In this document: positions 55,127 through 62,823 of the stretch, one piece after another | How the letters are laid out: every line of letters starts with the position of its first letter | Position numbering within the stretch: position 1 is the first letter of the stretch | Source: Pseudomonas kairouanensis | GTDB taxonomy: Bacteria > Pseudomonadota > Gammaproteobacteria > Pseudomonadales > Pseudomonadaceae | Assembly: GCF_004682055.1 (NCBI RefSeq) | Contig: NZ_QUZU01000007.1 | Coordinates: 124,001 to 188,000, forward strand | Direction of reading: 5' to 3' | Length of the DNA stretch: 64,000 nucleotides | Translations under genes and position numbers: made by a program | Notes under the pieces: generated by a model | Told to the model about the DNA's origin: nothing | Databases searched by the model: none | Seen by the model: the letters and a program-made list of their open reading frames with translations, nothing else

Positions 55127-55690
55127 TTACCTTGGGGCTGGCACACTCGCCCCGTCCCGCACTTGCATCAGCGCAAAGCCCAGTAGGTTCAAGCCTTTCC
55201 AAAGATTCGGATTGTTCACATCCGCGTGGTCCTGCGCGAGCCCAATACCCCAGATGCTATCAACCGGGCTGGCTTCGACAATAACGCGCGAACCGGTTTG
55301 AAGAAGGTATTCGTTTAACAGCGGATTCTGCGAAAACTTGGCCTGGTTCGCTCGAACCACGATGTCGTACCGGTGTTGCAGCCAAACCTGATCATCAAAC
55401 CCACGCACCTTGCGGCCAAGTGCTTTGGCGGCATTAGCCGTAGGAGCCTCGAACACCTGCGCACGAATATCCTGATCGTCAAACAAAGCTGCCTTCTCGG
55501 CCATCATGAAGTGCTCGGCCGTGGGGTAATGTTGACCCTCAACGATAAACCCGGCCTCAAACCATTGGCTGAAACACGACGCCGTGACGACAGCTTTGTT
55601 GCGCTGGTGCCCCCAGAAAAACGTAAAGCTCAGCGCTTCTCCTGCGTTGAAACGGGCGCACAGTGCGTTCAAATGTTCAGAGTCGTTCAA
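55127..55690 (-). CDS. NADAR (YbiA-like) family protein
   Basis: A 187-residue NADAR domain protein: FFWGHQRN, CFSQWF, HYPTAEHFMMAEKAALF, LGRKVRGFDDQVW and SPVDSIWGIGL are characteristic. NADAR proteins hydrolyse N-glycosidic bonds or ADP-ribosylated substrates; YbiA is linked to riboflavin intermediates. Monocistronic; starts at ATG 55690. Interesting because of the Rhs ART tip elsewhere, though not linked to it. Confidence 0.88.
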   Translation of the reverse strand: MNDSEHLNALCARFNAGEALSFTFFWGHQRNKAVVTASCFSQWFEAGFIVEGQHYPTAEHFMMAEKAALFDDQDIRAQVFEAPTANAAKALGRKVRGFDDQVWLQHRYDIVVRANQAKFSQNPLLNEYLLQTGSRVIVEASPVDSIWGIGLAQDHADVNNPNLWKGLNLLGFALMQVRDGASVPAPR

Positions 55691-55845
55691 TGAGATGCCC
55701 TCGCTAACTGGAGACCGAAGTTACAACTACAGGGCTGGCCGAGGCAACCACAAAACTTGGCAGGTCAATGGAGCGCTTCATCCTCTGGCATCGGATAGAA
55801 TCCGCAACTTATTTCAACAATGCTTGCTACAAACGAGGGAATTTC

Positions 55846-56286
55846 ATGACAAGGATGGCCGCTGTTTTCACCTTACTGAGTTGCATCGCGTCAGCCCCGG
55901 CATTGGCGGCGTCTGATTGCCCGTTTCCGCAGGGGATGCAGGCATCCATCGGTGCGTCGAAGCAAGCGATTGAAGCCAGGCAAGCGGGCGTCACCAAGGA
56001 TGAACTGCTCACCAAAATCTCCCCCGCGGCCGATGGGCAGATGTCCAAGATGCTAAAGAGCATCGTCGACGAAGTTTACGATTATCCGGTGCTGCTGCCT
56101 GAGGTGTATGCCGCCTTTCGGTTTGAGCGCTGCTTTGTTTCGCAGCAGCATGGGGAACAGGTGGCGGCGATGAAGTTTGCGGATGCTTATCCGTTGTTGA
56201 AGAAATGTGAATTGCTTGAAGCGGAAGGGGCGAGACCGCGTTGTGCGATGGGGGTGGTGCATGCGGTGAGCGGGGTTCCGGAGTGA
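55846..56286 (+). CDS. Secreted hypothetical protein
   Basis: A 146-residue precursor with a signal peptide (residues 1-22, ending APALAAS) and Cys at SDCPF, RCFVS, KCELL and RCAMG that may form two disulfides. No family recognised. Start at ATG 55846 (MTRMAAVFTLLS). Periplasmic or secreted. Confidence 0.65.
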   Translation: MTRMAAVFTLLSCIASAPALAASDCPFPQGMQASIGASKQAIEARQAGVTKDELLTKISPAADGQMSKMLKSIVDEVYDYPVLLPEVYAAFRFERCFVSQQHGEQVAAMKFADAYPLLKKCELLEAEGARPRCAMGVVHAVSGVPE

Positions 56287-56354
56287 TGGCCTTGGGTGGT
56301 TGGGGGCTGTGATGGAGGGCGGCTACCGATTTACAGCGGACACAACTATCGGCA

Positions 56355-56810
56355 TCACCGTTCTTCTAAAGCAACCACATAATCGGTGAAGTCGACATCA
56401 CCTACGCCGTCGCTACATTCCAGCGTAATCTTGCCATCGGATCTGCGGATGTGAATTCCTGCATTGCCAACCCATGCACTCATGCCGTGAGCGCTTTTCC
56501 ATACGTTCCAAATTTTCAAAGTATTTCCAAGTTTTAAAAACACTTCTATCTCCACAACATCGGGACTGGTATCAGACCACAGAACTATTTCGGGGTAGCC
56601 ATCGCCAGAGTTGTCGACGACGATCTGCCCGCTTGCTGCCTTTAATACTAGTCCTTGCCCTCGACTGCTCGTAGCACCCAATCGGCGAATTAAAAATGTG
56701 GTTCTAGGCTTCGTGATTTCGAGCTCCATGATTGTAACGACGGTTTGCCCGTTGAGCTTTATGGGCTTTCCGTTAGAGCGCATAAATATTGAAGAGAGCG
56801 TTTCTTCCAT
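56355..56810 (-). CDS. Small hypothetical protein
   Basis: A 151-residue protein with lower GC. Mostly beta-strand alternation, with a repeated Gly-Asp pattern near the end (CSDGVGDVDFTDYVV). No family recognised. Orphan in the accessory patch; may be an immunity-like protein. Start ATG 56810. Confidence 0.5.
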   Translation of the reverse strand: MEETLSSIFMRSNGKPIKLNGQTVVTIMELEITKPRTTFLIRRLGATSSRGQGLVLKAASGQIVVDNSGDGYPEIVLWSDTSPDVVEIEVFLKLGNTLKIWNVWKSAHGMSAWVGNAGIHIRRSDGKITLECSDGVGDVDFTDYVVALEER

Positions 56811-56971
56811 TTCCAGTCCCCGGAGTTTCTCATGCCATTTGATTCAGCTTGACTTATGCGAGATCAGCATCTCTATTGTTCACGAGTCTCATGAGCAGTT
56901 AATTTTTACCAATTGCTAAACGGCCAAAAGCCGGCCTTCCAGATACCTCAATCTCACGATGTCACTCCCCA

Positions 56972-57457
56972 TCAACCCCGATGAACTTCAACCCGCAACC
57001 CCTCCCCCTCATTCGGCGCACAAAAATAACTGGTGATCAGATCAAACTCCGCATCAGTCGCCGCAAACTCATGCTCCGCACGCTGGTTGCGAAGATGCAA
57101 CCTGGCACGACAGGTATCATCGTCCACCTCAATGTAGTGAACACAATGGGAAACCTCGGCAGCATCAGCCAGGCCGCGCAGCCATTGCCGGTCTTGAGGC
57201 GTATTGGCAGGAAAATCCAGCACCACTGTCACACCAGCCCTCAGTACATCGATGACAAGCGGGCCCACCACCTCCCGGATCTGCCGTGCAAAGCGCACAT
57301 AGTCGGTGATGGATTTGATCTGATCAGGGTACAACCGTGAGAGCCACTGATCCTCACTCAGCAGAATGGCCGACTCTTCGGCGGCCAGGCTTTTGGCCAG
57401 AGTTGATTTACCGGAGGCGATTTTGCCTGTCATGAGATGAAGCACGGGGTTGGGCAT
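56972..57457 (-). CDS. P-loop kinase-like protein
   Basis: A 161-residue P-loop NTPase: Walker A GKIASGKSTLAK at the N-terminus (residues 11-22), likely lid region RLHLRNQRAEHEF. Resembles zeta-toxin/adenylylsulfate kinase-like small kinases; substrate unknown. Start ATG 57457 preceded by AAGGAGACGATCCCC; the longer frame upstream has no ribosome site. Confidence 0.78.
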   Translation of the reverse strand: MPNPVLHLMTGKIASGKSTLAKSLAAEESAILLSEDQWLSRLYPDQIKSITDYVRFARQIREVVGPLVIDVLRAGVTVVLDFPANTPQDRQWLRGLADAAEVSHCVHYIEVDDDTCRARLHLRNQRAEHEFAATDAEFDLITSYFCAPNEGEGLRVEVHRG

Positions 57458-57600
57458 GGGGATCGTCTCCTTGTCGAAGCCTGATGATGCTGATTGAAAA
57501 GCGTTGAAGCAACCGTCGCCCACGATGTTTGACGCCTTATCGCGGCATTGAAACATCCTCTTGGTTGCACCCTGATTAACCGCGCCTTATAGTTCGGCCC

Positions 57601-57622
57601 GTCGCTGGCATTGGCTGGCGAC
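57601..57622 (+). promoter_or_regulatory. Hairpin in the DUF3077 leader
   Basis: GTCGCTGGC-ATTG-GCTGGCGAC, 9 bp with two G-U pairs and a 4-nt loop, upstream of the three-way junction. Confidence 0.5.
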
Positions 57623-57625
57623 AGG

Positions 57626-57832
57626 GTTTCGCAGCCCTACAGAATAGAATCAACCTGCACAGTCATCAGACCCTCAGGCGGAGTTCGCTCGCGTCTTGTT
57701 TATGGCGGCTGTGCGTGGGAGACCTTCGGGTCTGCCGGGGGTGATTCTTCCTGGTCTGCGAACCCGCGCACAGTTGCCACCCAAGTCTGTTTCGCAGCAG
57801 CAAGGTGGCCATTCTTTTTCCCAAATAGAATC
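57626..57832 (+). repeat. Direct-repeat pair flanking the structured leader
   Basis: GTTTCGCAGC occurs at 57626 and 57789, and AATAGAATC at 57643 and 57824, with the stem structure between them. Suggests a partial duplication of the leader unit. Confidence 0.55.
57703..57779 (+). ncRNA. Three-way-junction structured RNA upstream of the DUF3077 gene
   Basis: The ends TGGCGGCTGTGCGTGGG (57703-57719) and CCCGCGCACAGTTGCCA (57763-57779) form a 17-bp stem (14 Watson-Crick, 3 G-U). Inside are AGACC-TTCG-GGTCT (57720-57733, UUCG tetraloop) and CCGGGGG/TTCCTGG (57735-57741 with 57748-57754, loop 6 nt). It is flanked by repeats GTTTCGCAGC and AATAGAATC on both sides. Likely a cis-regulatory leader or a repeat-borne RNA; no known class is recognised. 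Confidence 0.65.
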
Positions 57833-57839
57833 GAACCTT

Positions 57840-58133
57840 ATGACTACTCAAAACCCGCACCACCGCTTCACCCCCATGTCCCAAACCGCAACCGACTACC
57901 CCGTCCTGTTGATCGACAGCGACGCCCCACTCAACGAGTTGCACGCATGCGCCAGCGAGCGTTTGAACGCTGCCCTCGCCTATCTGCATCTGATGGCCTG
58001 TTCCAATGTGTCGGACTATGCCGAGCACGATATCAATACCGTCGCCAATACCGCCCGGATCATGGTCCAGGATGTGGCGGATGTGTTTGCGGTGATCGAG
58101 CGGCGAGGGTTTGAGGCGCCGGCTGTGAGTTGA
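57840..58133 (+). CDS. DUF3077 domain protein
   Basis: A 97-residue protein with the DUF3077 pattern (YLHLMACSNVSDYAEHDINT then helical VANTARIMVQDVADVFAVIERRG). A soluble helical protein, function unknown; Pseudomonas genomes carry many copies. Start ATG 57840, immediately after the AATAGAATCGAACCTT repeat. A long in-frame extension upstream would read through the structured leader, and is rejected. Confidence 0.8.
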   Translation: MTTQNPHHRFTPMSQTATDYPVLLIDSDAPLNELHACASERLNAALAYLHLMACSNVSDYAEHDINTVANTARIMVQDVADVFAVIERRGFEAPAVS

Positions 58134-58153
58134 TGGTTTGGGAGTGTTGAGGG

Positions 58154-58174
58154 AACCCGCTTAGGCGGGTTTTC
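58154..58174 (+). terminator. Rho-independent terminator of the DUF3077 gene
   Basis: AACCCGC-TTAG-GCGGGTT followed by TTCTGGTTTTT; stem of 6-7 bp, 20 nt after the stop. Confidence 0.75.
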
Positions 58175-58224
58175 TGGTTTTTGATTGGGGGGTGAGGTAG
58201 CAGGTTTATCGCGCTGGCCGAATG

Positions 58225-58262
58225 GGGGCCGCTTCGCAGCCCAGCGCGGGGCAAGCCCGCTC
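58225..58262. repeat. Solitary REP half-element
   Basis: CCGCTTCGCAGCCCAGCG then GGGGCAAGCCCGCTCACCAC, right-arm type, as at 32072. Confidence 0.65.
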
Positions 58263-58300
58263 ACCACAGTGGAGAGGCGGTGTTGCCCTTTCCCGTCAAC

Positions 58301-58615
58301 TCAGGCGTAGCCCGGCAGCCACGGTTCTTGCTCAAGGGTCGCGACGTCTCCTTCGGCTAATAAGCGCCACAAATCCAGGATCTTGCCCTCGGGGACTTGC
58401 CTCATATGGCGTGGCTCGCCGGACTCCAGGTTTTCAAAGGTGACGCTGCCTGAGAGGGACACTGCGATGCACCACTCTTCGTCGTTGGTCACTGAAACCT
58501 CTGCATGTTCCTCATCTTCAGGGCGGGTTTTCAGTTCGGCGAGAAGCTCCGGGAATGTGTGTAGGCCGGGGTCCGACTGCATGGCCCCGTATCTGTGGCA
58601 AACGTGATAACCCAT
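58301..58615 (-). CDS. Small hypothetical protein, immunity-like
   Basis: A 104-residue protein beginning MGYHVCHRYGAMQSDPGL, acidic, with a beta-rich middle (EWCIAVSLSGSVTFENLE). Resembles small orphan proteins I remember from Pseudomonas accessory regions (probably polymorphic-toxin immunity); that link is from memory, not shown. Adjacent to the 102-aa gene on the same strand, 15 bp upstream. Confidence 0.5.
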   Translation of the reverse strand: MGYHVCHRYGAMQSDPGLHTFPELLAELKTRPEDEEHAEVSVTNDEEWCIAVSLSGSVTFENLESGEPRHMRQVPEGKILDLWRLLAEGDVATLEQEPWLPGYA

Positions 58616-58630
58616 ATTGACCTCGTGTCG

Positions 58631-58939
58631 TTAACCGGCAGATGAATCGACATCGCACAGTAGTGCTAACAGTTCAGTCGCCAGGGCGGCGGCTTCTTGG
58701 CGGTAGCCTTTGTTCCAGTTGTGTGACCAGTCAGCAGGCTTTCCTTGATCGTCCCATTGCGACAATGCGAGCCCGTTGATGATCTCCAGTTCGAACCACA
58801 GGCGCTGCCATGCTTCGGCGTCCTGGACCAAGGCCGTGTCTTGCCACAGGAATTCTGTTTGTGCGACGAACGCCGCCCATGCGAACAGGTTGTCTGAGGC
58901 ACGTTCGCCGAGGGTTAGCCAGTGCTTTCTGACATCCAA
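58631..58939 (-). CDS. Small hypothetical protein
   Basis: A 102-residue, Trp-rich helical protein (NLFAWAAFVAQTEFLWQD). No family recognised. Starts at ATG 58939 and is likely co-transcribed with the 104-aa gene 15 nt downstream. Confidence 0.5.
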   Translation of the reverse strand: MDVRKHWLTLGERASDNLFAWAAFVAQTEFLWQDTALVQDAEAWQRLWFELEIINGLALSQWDDQGKPADWSHNWNKGYRQEAAALATELLALLCDVDSSAG

Positions 58940-59269
58940 TGAAGGGCTCCTTGTAATGGATTTTGAGTGTTAAGTGATGGTACAGCAGCAGGTCTGCCGC
59001 CAACGGGGGCAAGCCCTAATGCCAGTCAGTTAAGACATTTAAAGGGTGAAAAGTAACCTGTGGCGAGGGAGCTTGCTCCCGTTGGACTGCGCAGCAGTCC
59101 CATTCTTTTAAACAAAGAGCGGGGCTGCTTCGCAGCCCAGCGGGAGCAAGCTCCCTCGCCACAGGTTTAGGGCGCCACCCAAACTCAGTAAGCACCAGCA
59201 TCCCTCTCCCACAGTTGAAGGTGCGCCGCTATCATGTTCACCTTTCACCCCACGCCCCAGGAAGCCCCC
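58940..59269. promoter_or_regulatory. Intergenic region with a REPIN
   Basis: 330 bp between divergent genes, dominated by the REPIN at 59057-59165. The remainder should hold the promoters of both genes; no operator recognised. Confidence 0.5.
59057..59165. repeat. REPIN
   Basis: CCTGTGGCGAGGGAGCTTGC at the left and GCAAGCTCCCTCGCCACAGG at the right, perfect arms; centre contains a CTGCGCAGCAG and a CTGCTTCGCAG palindrome. Closest in type to the half-elements at 32072 and 58225. Confidence 0.9.
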
Positions 59270-59761
59270 ATGCCCACCCTCACCCTGCGCAACGCCCTCC
59301 CCGCCGACGCCGCCCGCTGCTTTGAAATCGAAACCACCGCCTACGAAGGCGACGAAGCCGCGACCCTGGAGAAGATCGCCACGCGCATTGCGCTGTACCC
59401 GGAGGGCTTTCTGATCCTGGAAGCCGACGGCGAAATCGTGGGATTCATCAACGGCGGCTGCGCCCATGAAGTGGTGATGTCAGACGAAGCCTTCAAGGAA
59501 CTGGTGGGCCATTCCGCCGACGCGCCAAACGTGGTGATCATGTCGGTGGTGGTTGACCCAGCACACCAGGGCAAAGGCTATTCCACCACGCTGATGACCG
59601 AGTTTGTGCAGCGCATGCGCGACATGGGCAAGCAGACCATTCACTTGATGTGCAAGGACCAGCATGTGCCGCTGTACCAACGCATGGGCTATCGCTATGT
59701 GCAGCCGTCGGCGTCGGACCATGGTGGGATGGCGTGGCATGAGATGGTGATGGCGCTTTGA
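59270..59761 (+). CDS. GNAT family N-acetyltransferase
   Basis: A 163-residue acetyltransferase resembling serotonin N-acetyltransferase-type GNATs (MSVVVDPAHQGKGYSTTLM acetyl-CoA loop, LMCKDQHVPLYQRMGY). Start ATG 59270 (MPTLTLRNA), 12 codons into the longer frame. Substrate unknown. Confidence 0.82.
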   Translation: MPTLTLRNALPADAARCFEIETTAYEGDEAATLEKIATRIALYPEGFLILEADGEIVGFINGGCAHEVVMSDEAFKELVGHSADAPNVVIMSVVVDPAHQGKGYSTTLMTEFVQRMRDMGKQTIHLMCKDQHVPLYQRMGYRYVQPSASDHGGMAWHEMVMAL

Positions 59762-59797
59762 ATTGCAACCGTTGACCGTCAGGGAGGGAGCCCAACC

Positions 59798-60982
59798 ATG
59801 ATCCAGGCAAGACCGTTAACCTTTCAACAAGCGTTGAAAAAAAACCTCAAACGGGTGCTGACCTATTGGGCTCCGCTCAGCGTTGTTTTTACGGGGCTAG
59901 GTACTTTATTGGGGTTTTATACGCTGTCGACCTACGCAACTTCGATAGGCCGCCCAGACGTAATGGCAGCCGCCCTCGAAGCAAAATCTGCGTTGATCCC
60001 CTGGCTCGCCACAGTGATTGGAATGCTGGCGCTGTACCTGCTGATTCTGCTCTCGACCACAGTGCTGTTCGGGCTCACCGTGTCGTTGTTCAATGACGTC
60101 GCTTCCCTGCAGCCCCGATTGGCAATGATCCTGTTACTGCCCACGATGGCAGGCATAGTCGGATTGCTCTGGCTGGTCTTTGCATGGCCTGACCTGAGCG
60201 CAGGCTTACGCTGGTTCTGGATGATATTGTTCATGTTCGCGGCACCCGGTTCATTGCTTGCCAGCCCGACATTCAGGCGCGCAGTCGACAAATGTGCAGC
60301 CATGGGCCCCGGCAGCGCGAAAAGCTGGCCATTACGTAGCGGGTTCATGTTGGTGCTGTCAGTGTTGATCTTAGGCACAGTGGTTTGTTCAGCGCTCTCA
60401 ACCAGCGTGATCCTAAAAGCCTACATCGGCGAAGACACGCCAGATGCATTGAACCGGCTGATGCTGAGTTCGATGTTCGCAGCGAGCATCACGCTGCTTC
60501 CGGTTGTGGTGTTCTATGTCAGCAAAACCGATCTGTTCAAACGCCTAAGCCTGTTCCTGCTGACCGTCATCGTGACCGGGGCGATGATCATCAGTATTTC
60601 ACCAGGGGTTTTAGCTGCAATCGTTTATTCGGCGGCCCAGGTCATGAACGTGCGCGACCCAATACCCGCGCAGTTCATGCTCACCAAAACCTACGCCAAG
60701 GAAGACTTCGACACCCAGGTATGGGGCACCGTCGAAACCGTGCGCGCCCAACCCGTGGTGTCGGCCTTCCCGCTGTTCTCCTTTGGCGATGTGCTGTTGC
60801 TGTGCCCCACCAGCCTGGCTACCAAGGGCCGCAAGGAGTGGCCCTCGCAATCGGCCTACTGCGTGCTCACCCAAAGCAGCACCGCCATTCGTATGCCGAA
60901 GAAGGCGCAACCGGCAACCGCCTGCACCCCGCCCACAGGAAAAGGATCACCTGAATGTTCATCGGACGCCTCGCCCACCTGA
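59798..60982 (+). CDS. Multi-pass membrane protein, unknown
   Basis: A 394-residue protein with about six hydrophobic helices (for example 30-50, 65-90, 110-130, 140-160, 185-210, 230-260) and a long C-terminal soluble part ending in low-complexity residues. No family recognised. Its 3' end overlaps the MerR gene by 28 bp, so the two are probably co-transcribed. Start ATG 59798. Confidence 0.65.
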   Translation: MIQARPLTFQQALKKNLKRVLTYWAPLSVVFTGLGTLLGFYTLSTYATSIGRPDVMAAALEAKSALIPWLATVIGMLALYLLILLSTTVLFGLTVSLFNDVASLQPRLAMILLLPTMAGIVGLLWLVFAWPDLSAGLRWFWMILFMFAAPGSLLASPTFRRAVDKCAAMGPGSAKSWPLRSGFMLVLSVLILGTVVCSALSTSVILKAYIGEDTPDALNRLMLSSMFAASITLLPVVVFYVSKTDLFKRLSLFLLTVIVTGAMIISISPGVLAAIVYSAAQVMNVRDPIPAQFMLTKTYAKEDFDTQVWGTVETVRAQPVVSAFPLFSFGDVLLLCPTSLATKGRKEWPSQSAYCVLTQSSTAIRMPKKAQPATACTPPTGKGSPECSSDASPT

Positions 60983-61383
60983 CCGGCTGCACCCCGAAAG
61001 CCATCCGGTTGTACGAGCAGATGGGCTTGATCAACACGCCCCAACGCAGTGGCCGCTACCGGGTCTACGACGCGCACCACGTGCAAATGGTGCAGCTGAT
61101 CCGCAAGGCCCAGACGGCGGGTTTTACCCTGGCGCAAATGGGTCCATTGATCACGGCCAAAGAGGCTTTAAAGGCGTTCCCGCTGGAGATGGCCAATGCG
61201 GCCATCGACACCAAGCGCCTGGACGTGCAGGCAAAAATCGATGAACTACAGGCATTGGACCTGCATTTGGTTGCGCTCAAGGGGCAGATGCATACGATGT
61301 TCAGTCCTCATACGGTGCAACCGCGCGCCTGTCCAGATACGCAAACGCCTCGCGCAACGCCTGCTGCGGCGGACGTGGGTTGA
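60955..61383 (+). CDS. MerR family transcriptional regulator
   Basis: A 142-residue MerR-type regulator: helix-turn-helix MFIGRLAHLTGCTPKAIRLYEQMGLI and the wing RSGRYRVYDAHHVQM, followed by a dimerisation helix (VQAKIDELQALDLHLVAL). Effector domain short; Cys in the last 20 residues (PRACPDTQ) could bind metal. Overlaps the membrane protein upstream and the convergent epimerase gene by 83 bp. Confidence 0.85.
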   Translation: MFIGRLAHLTGCTPKAIRLYEQMGLINTPQRSGRYRVYDAHHVQMVQLIRKAQTAGFTLAQMGPLITAKEALKAFPLEMANAAIDTKRLDVQAKIDELQALDLHLVALKGQMHTMFSPHTVQPRACPDTQTPRATPAAADVG

Positions 61384-62281
61384 ACCCCAACTCGGCCCGG
61401 GCCTTGCTGAGGTTGTATTGCTGTCGTACACCATGAAACAAGCGCACCTGGCTTTGCATCAGTTGGGCCGGCTGACCCGTGAGGTCTGCCCAGCGCTCTT
61501 GCAGCCAGGCGATGCCCATCAGCAACCAACGCGGCGCGGGGCGTGGCAGGCGGTAGCCGAGCACATCAACCACCTCCGCCAGGGATGAGGAATGCTCATT
61601 GGCCAGGATGTACCTCTGGCCCGCGCGCCCCTTTTGCGCGGCGCGCAGCATGCCATCTGCCACATCGCGCACATCGACAAAATTGAAATGAAACCCAGGG
61701 TCCAGGGGCACCTTGCGGTCTTTGATCGCCTGCAAAAAACCAAGGGTGTCGGTGAGGCGGCCGGCGTTCGGCCCCACCATTGCTGAGGGCAACACCGAGA
61801 CCATCCATAGCCCCAAAGCATTGGCGGTTTGCCAGGCCATTTGCTCACTGAGGATTTTCGAGCGGTAGTAGGCGTTCTCGGTTTCCTGGTTCCACTGGGT
61901 TTCGTCCAACGCGCTGCCGTCATGCCCCACCGCCGCCACCGAGCTCACATAGACCACTCGCTTGACGCCCGCCCGACTGGCCGCCTGCAACACACACCGT
62001 GTGCCTTGCACATTGGGCTGCACGATCTCTGCCTCGGGGGACCTGGCCCAGTGTTTGAACACCGCCGCCACCTGGAACAGCACCTCGACCCCTTCCAGGG
62101 CCTTGAGCAGTGCGGCTTCGTCCTGCAACTCGGCGTAGACCAACTCACACTCAAGCCCGGCGAACGGCGCCGTCTGGCTAATATCACGCACACCAGCGCG
62201 CACACGGTGGCCGTGCTTGAGCAGGGTTCGCACCAGGGTATTGCCCAGGTGCCCATTGGCGCCTGTGACCAGACACAACAT
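61301..62281 (-). CDS. NAD-dependent epimerase/dehydratase (extended SDR)
   Basis: A 326-residue extended SDR. N-terminal Rossmann motif TGANGHLG, catalytic Tyr/Lys in NAYYRSKILSE, and substrate-domain motif VVYVSSVAAVG. Related to dihydroflavonol reductase-like/epimerase proteins; substrate unknown. Start ATG 62281 (MLCLVTGANGH); the longer frame upstream is not used. Convergent with merR, overlapping 83 bp. Confidence 0.83.
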   Translation of the reverse strand: MLCLVTGANGHLGNTLVRTLLKHGHRVRAGVRDISQTAPFAGLECELVYAELQDEAALLKALEGVEVLFQVAAVFKHWARSPEAEIVQPNVQGTRCVLQAASRAGVKRVVYVSSVAAVGHDGSALDETQWNQETENAYYRSKILSEQMAWQTANALGLWMVSVLPSAMVGPNAGRLTDTLGFLQAIKDRKVPLDPGFHFNFVDVRDVADGMLRAAQKGRAGQRYILANEHSSSLAEVVDVLGYRLPRPAPRWLLMGIAWLQERWADLTGQPAQLMQSQVRLFHGVRQQYNLSKARAELGFNPRPPQQALREAFAYLDRRAVAPYED

Positions 62282-62393
62282 ACTTTTCGCTCCATTTGGC
62301 GTAGAAAAACTCCGCGCACTGCCCGGCGAAAAAAGCATAAAGTCTGCCCCAAGGGACAGAGTCAAGGTCTAGAACCACAAGGAATCGAGCACG

Positions 62394-62819
62394 ATGCAGC
62401 AGCCCCTGATTGAAATCAGCGACCAACGCGACCCACACGCTGAATGCATCCTCGGCGACGGCCTGGCCACCTTCAACGAACATGCCACTGGCTACCACGA
62501 CCGGCTCCCGTTGACCGTACTAGTCAAAGACCCACACACCCACCAAGTGCTGGGCGGCATCACCGGCCGCAGCGCCTTCGGCATGGCCTTCCTCGACCTG
62601 TTCCACCTGCCCGACAGCCTGCGCGGCTCGGGCCTGGGCAGCCAGTTGCTGCAAGCCTTTGAAGATGAAGCCCGGCGCCGTGGTTGCTTGAGCGCGGTGC
62701 TATACACCATCAGCTTCCAGGCGCCGGGGTTTTATGAGAAGCGCGGGTGGGTGCGCTTTGGTGAAATACCCTGCGCGCCTGAGGGCAGCAGCCGGGTGTT
62801 TCTGTCCAAGGTGTTGTGA
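62394..62819 (+). CDS. GNAT family N-acetyltransferase
   Basis: A 141-residue acetyltransferase with the acetyl-CoA loop LRGSGLGSQLLQAFE and the C-terminal GFYEKRGWVRFGE motif. Start ATG 62394, divergent from the epimerase gene by 112 bp. Target unknown. Confidence 0.85.
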   Translation: MQQPLIEISDQRDPHAECILGDGLATFNEHATGYHDRLPLTVLVKDPHTHQVLGGITGRSAFGMAFLDLFHLPDSLRGSGLGSQLLQAFEDEARRRGCLSAVLYTISFQAPGFYEKRGWVRFGEIPCAPEGSSRVFLSKVL

Positions 62820-62823
62820 CGCG

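Noticed and set aside
57611..58114. Open frame through the DUF3077 leader and gene
   Set aside because: It runs through the structured leader in a frame without domain support; ATG 57840 in another frame gives the recognised DUF3077 protein.
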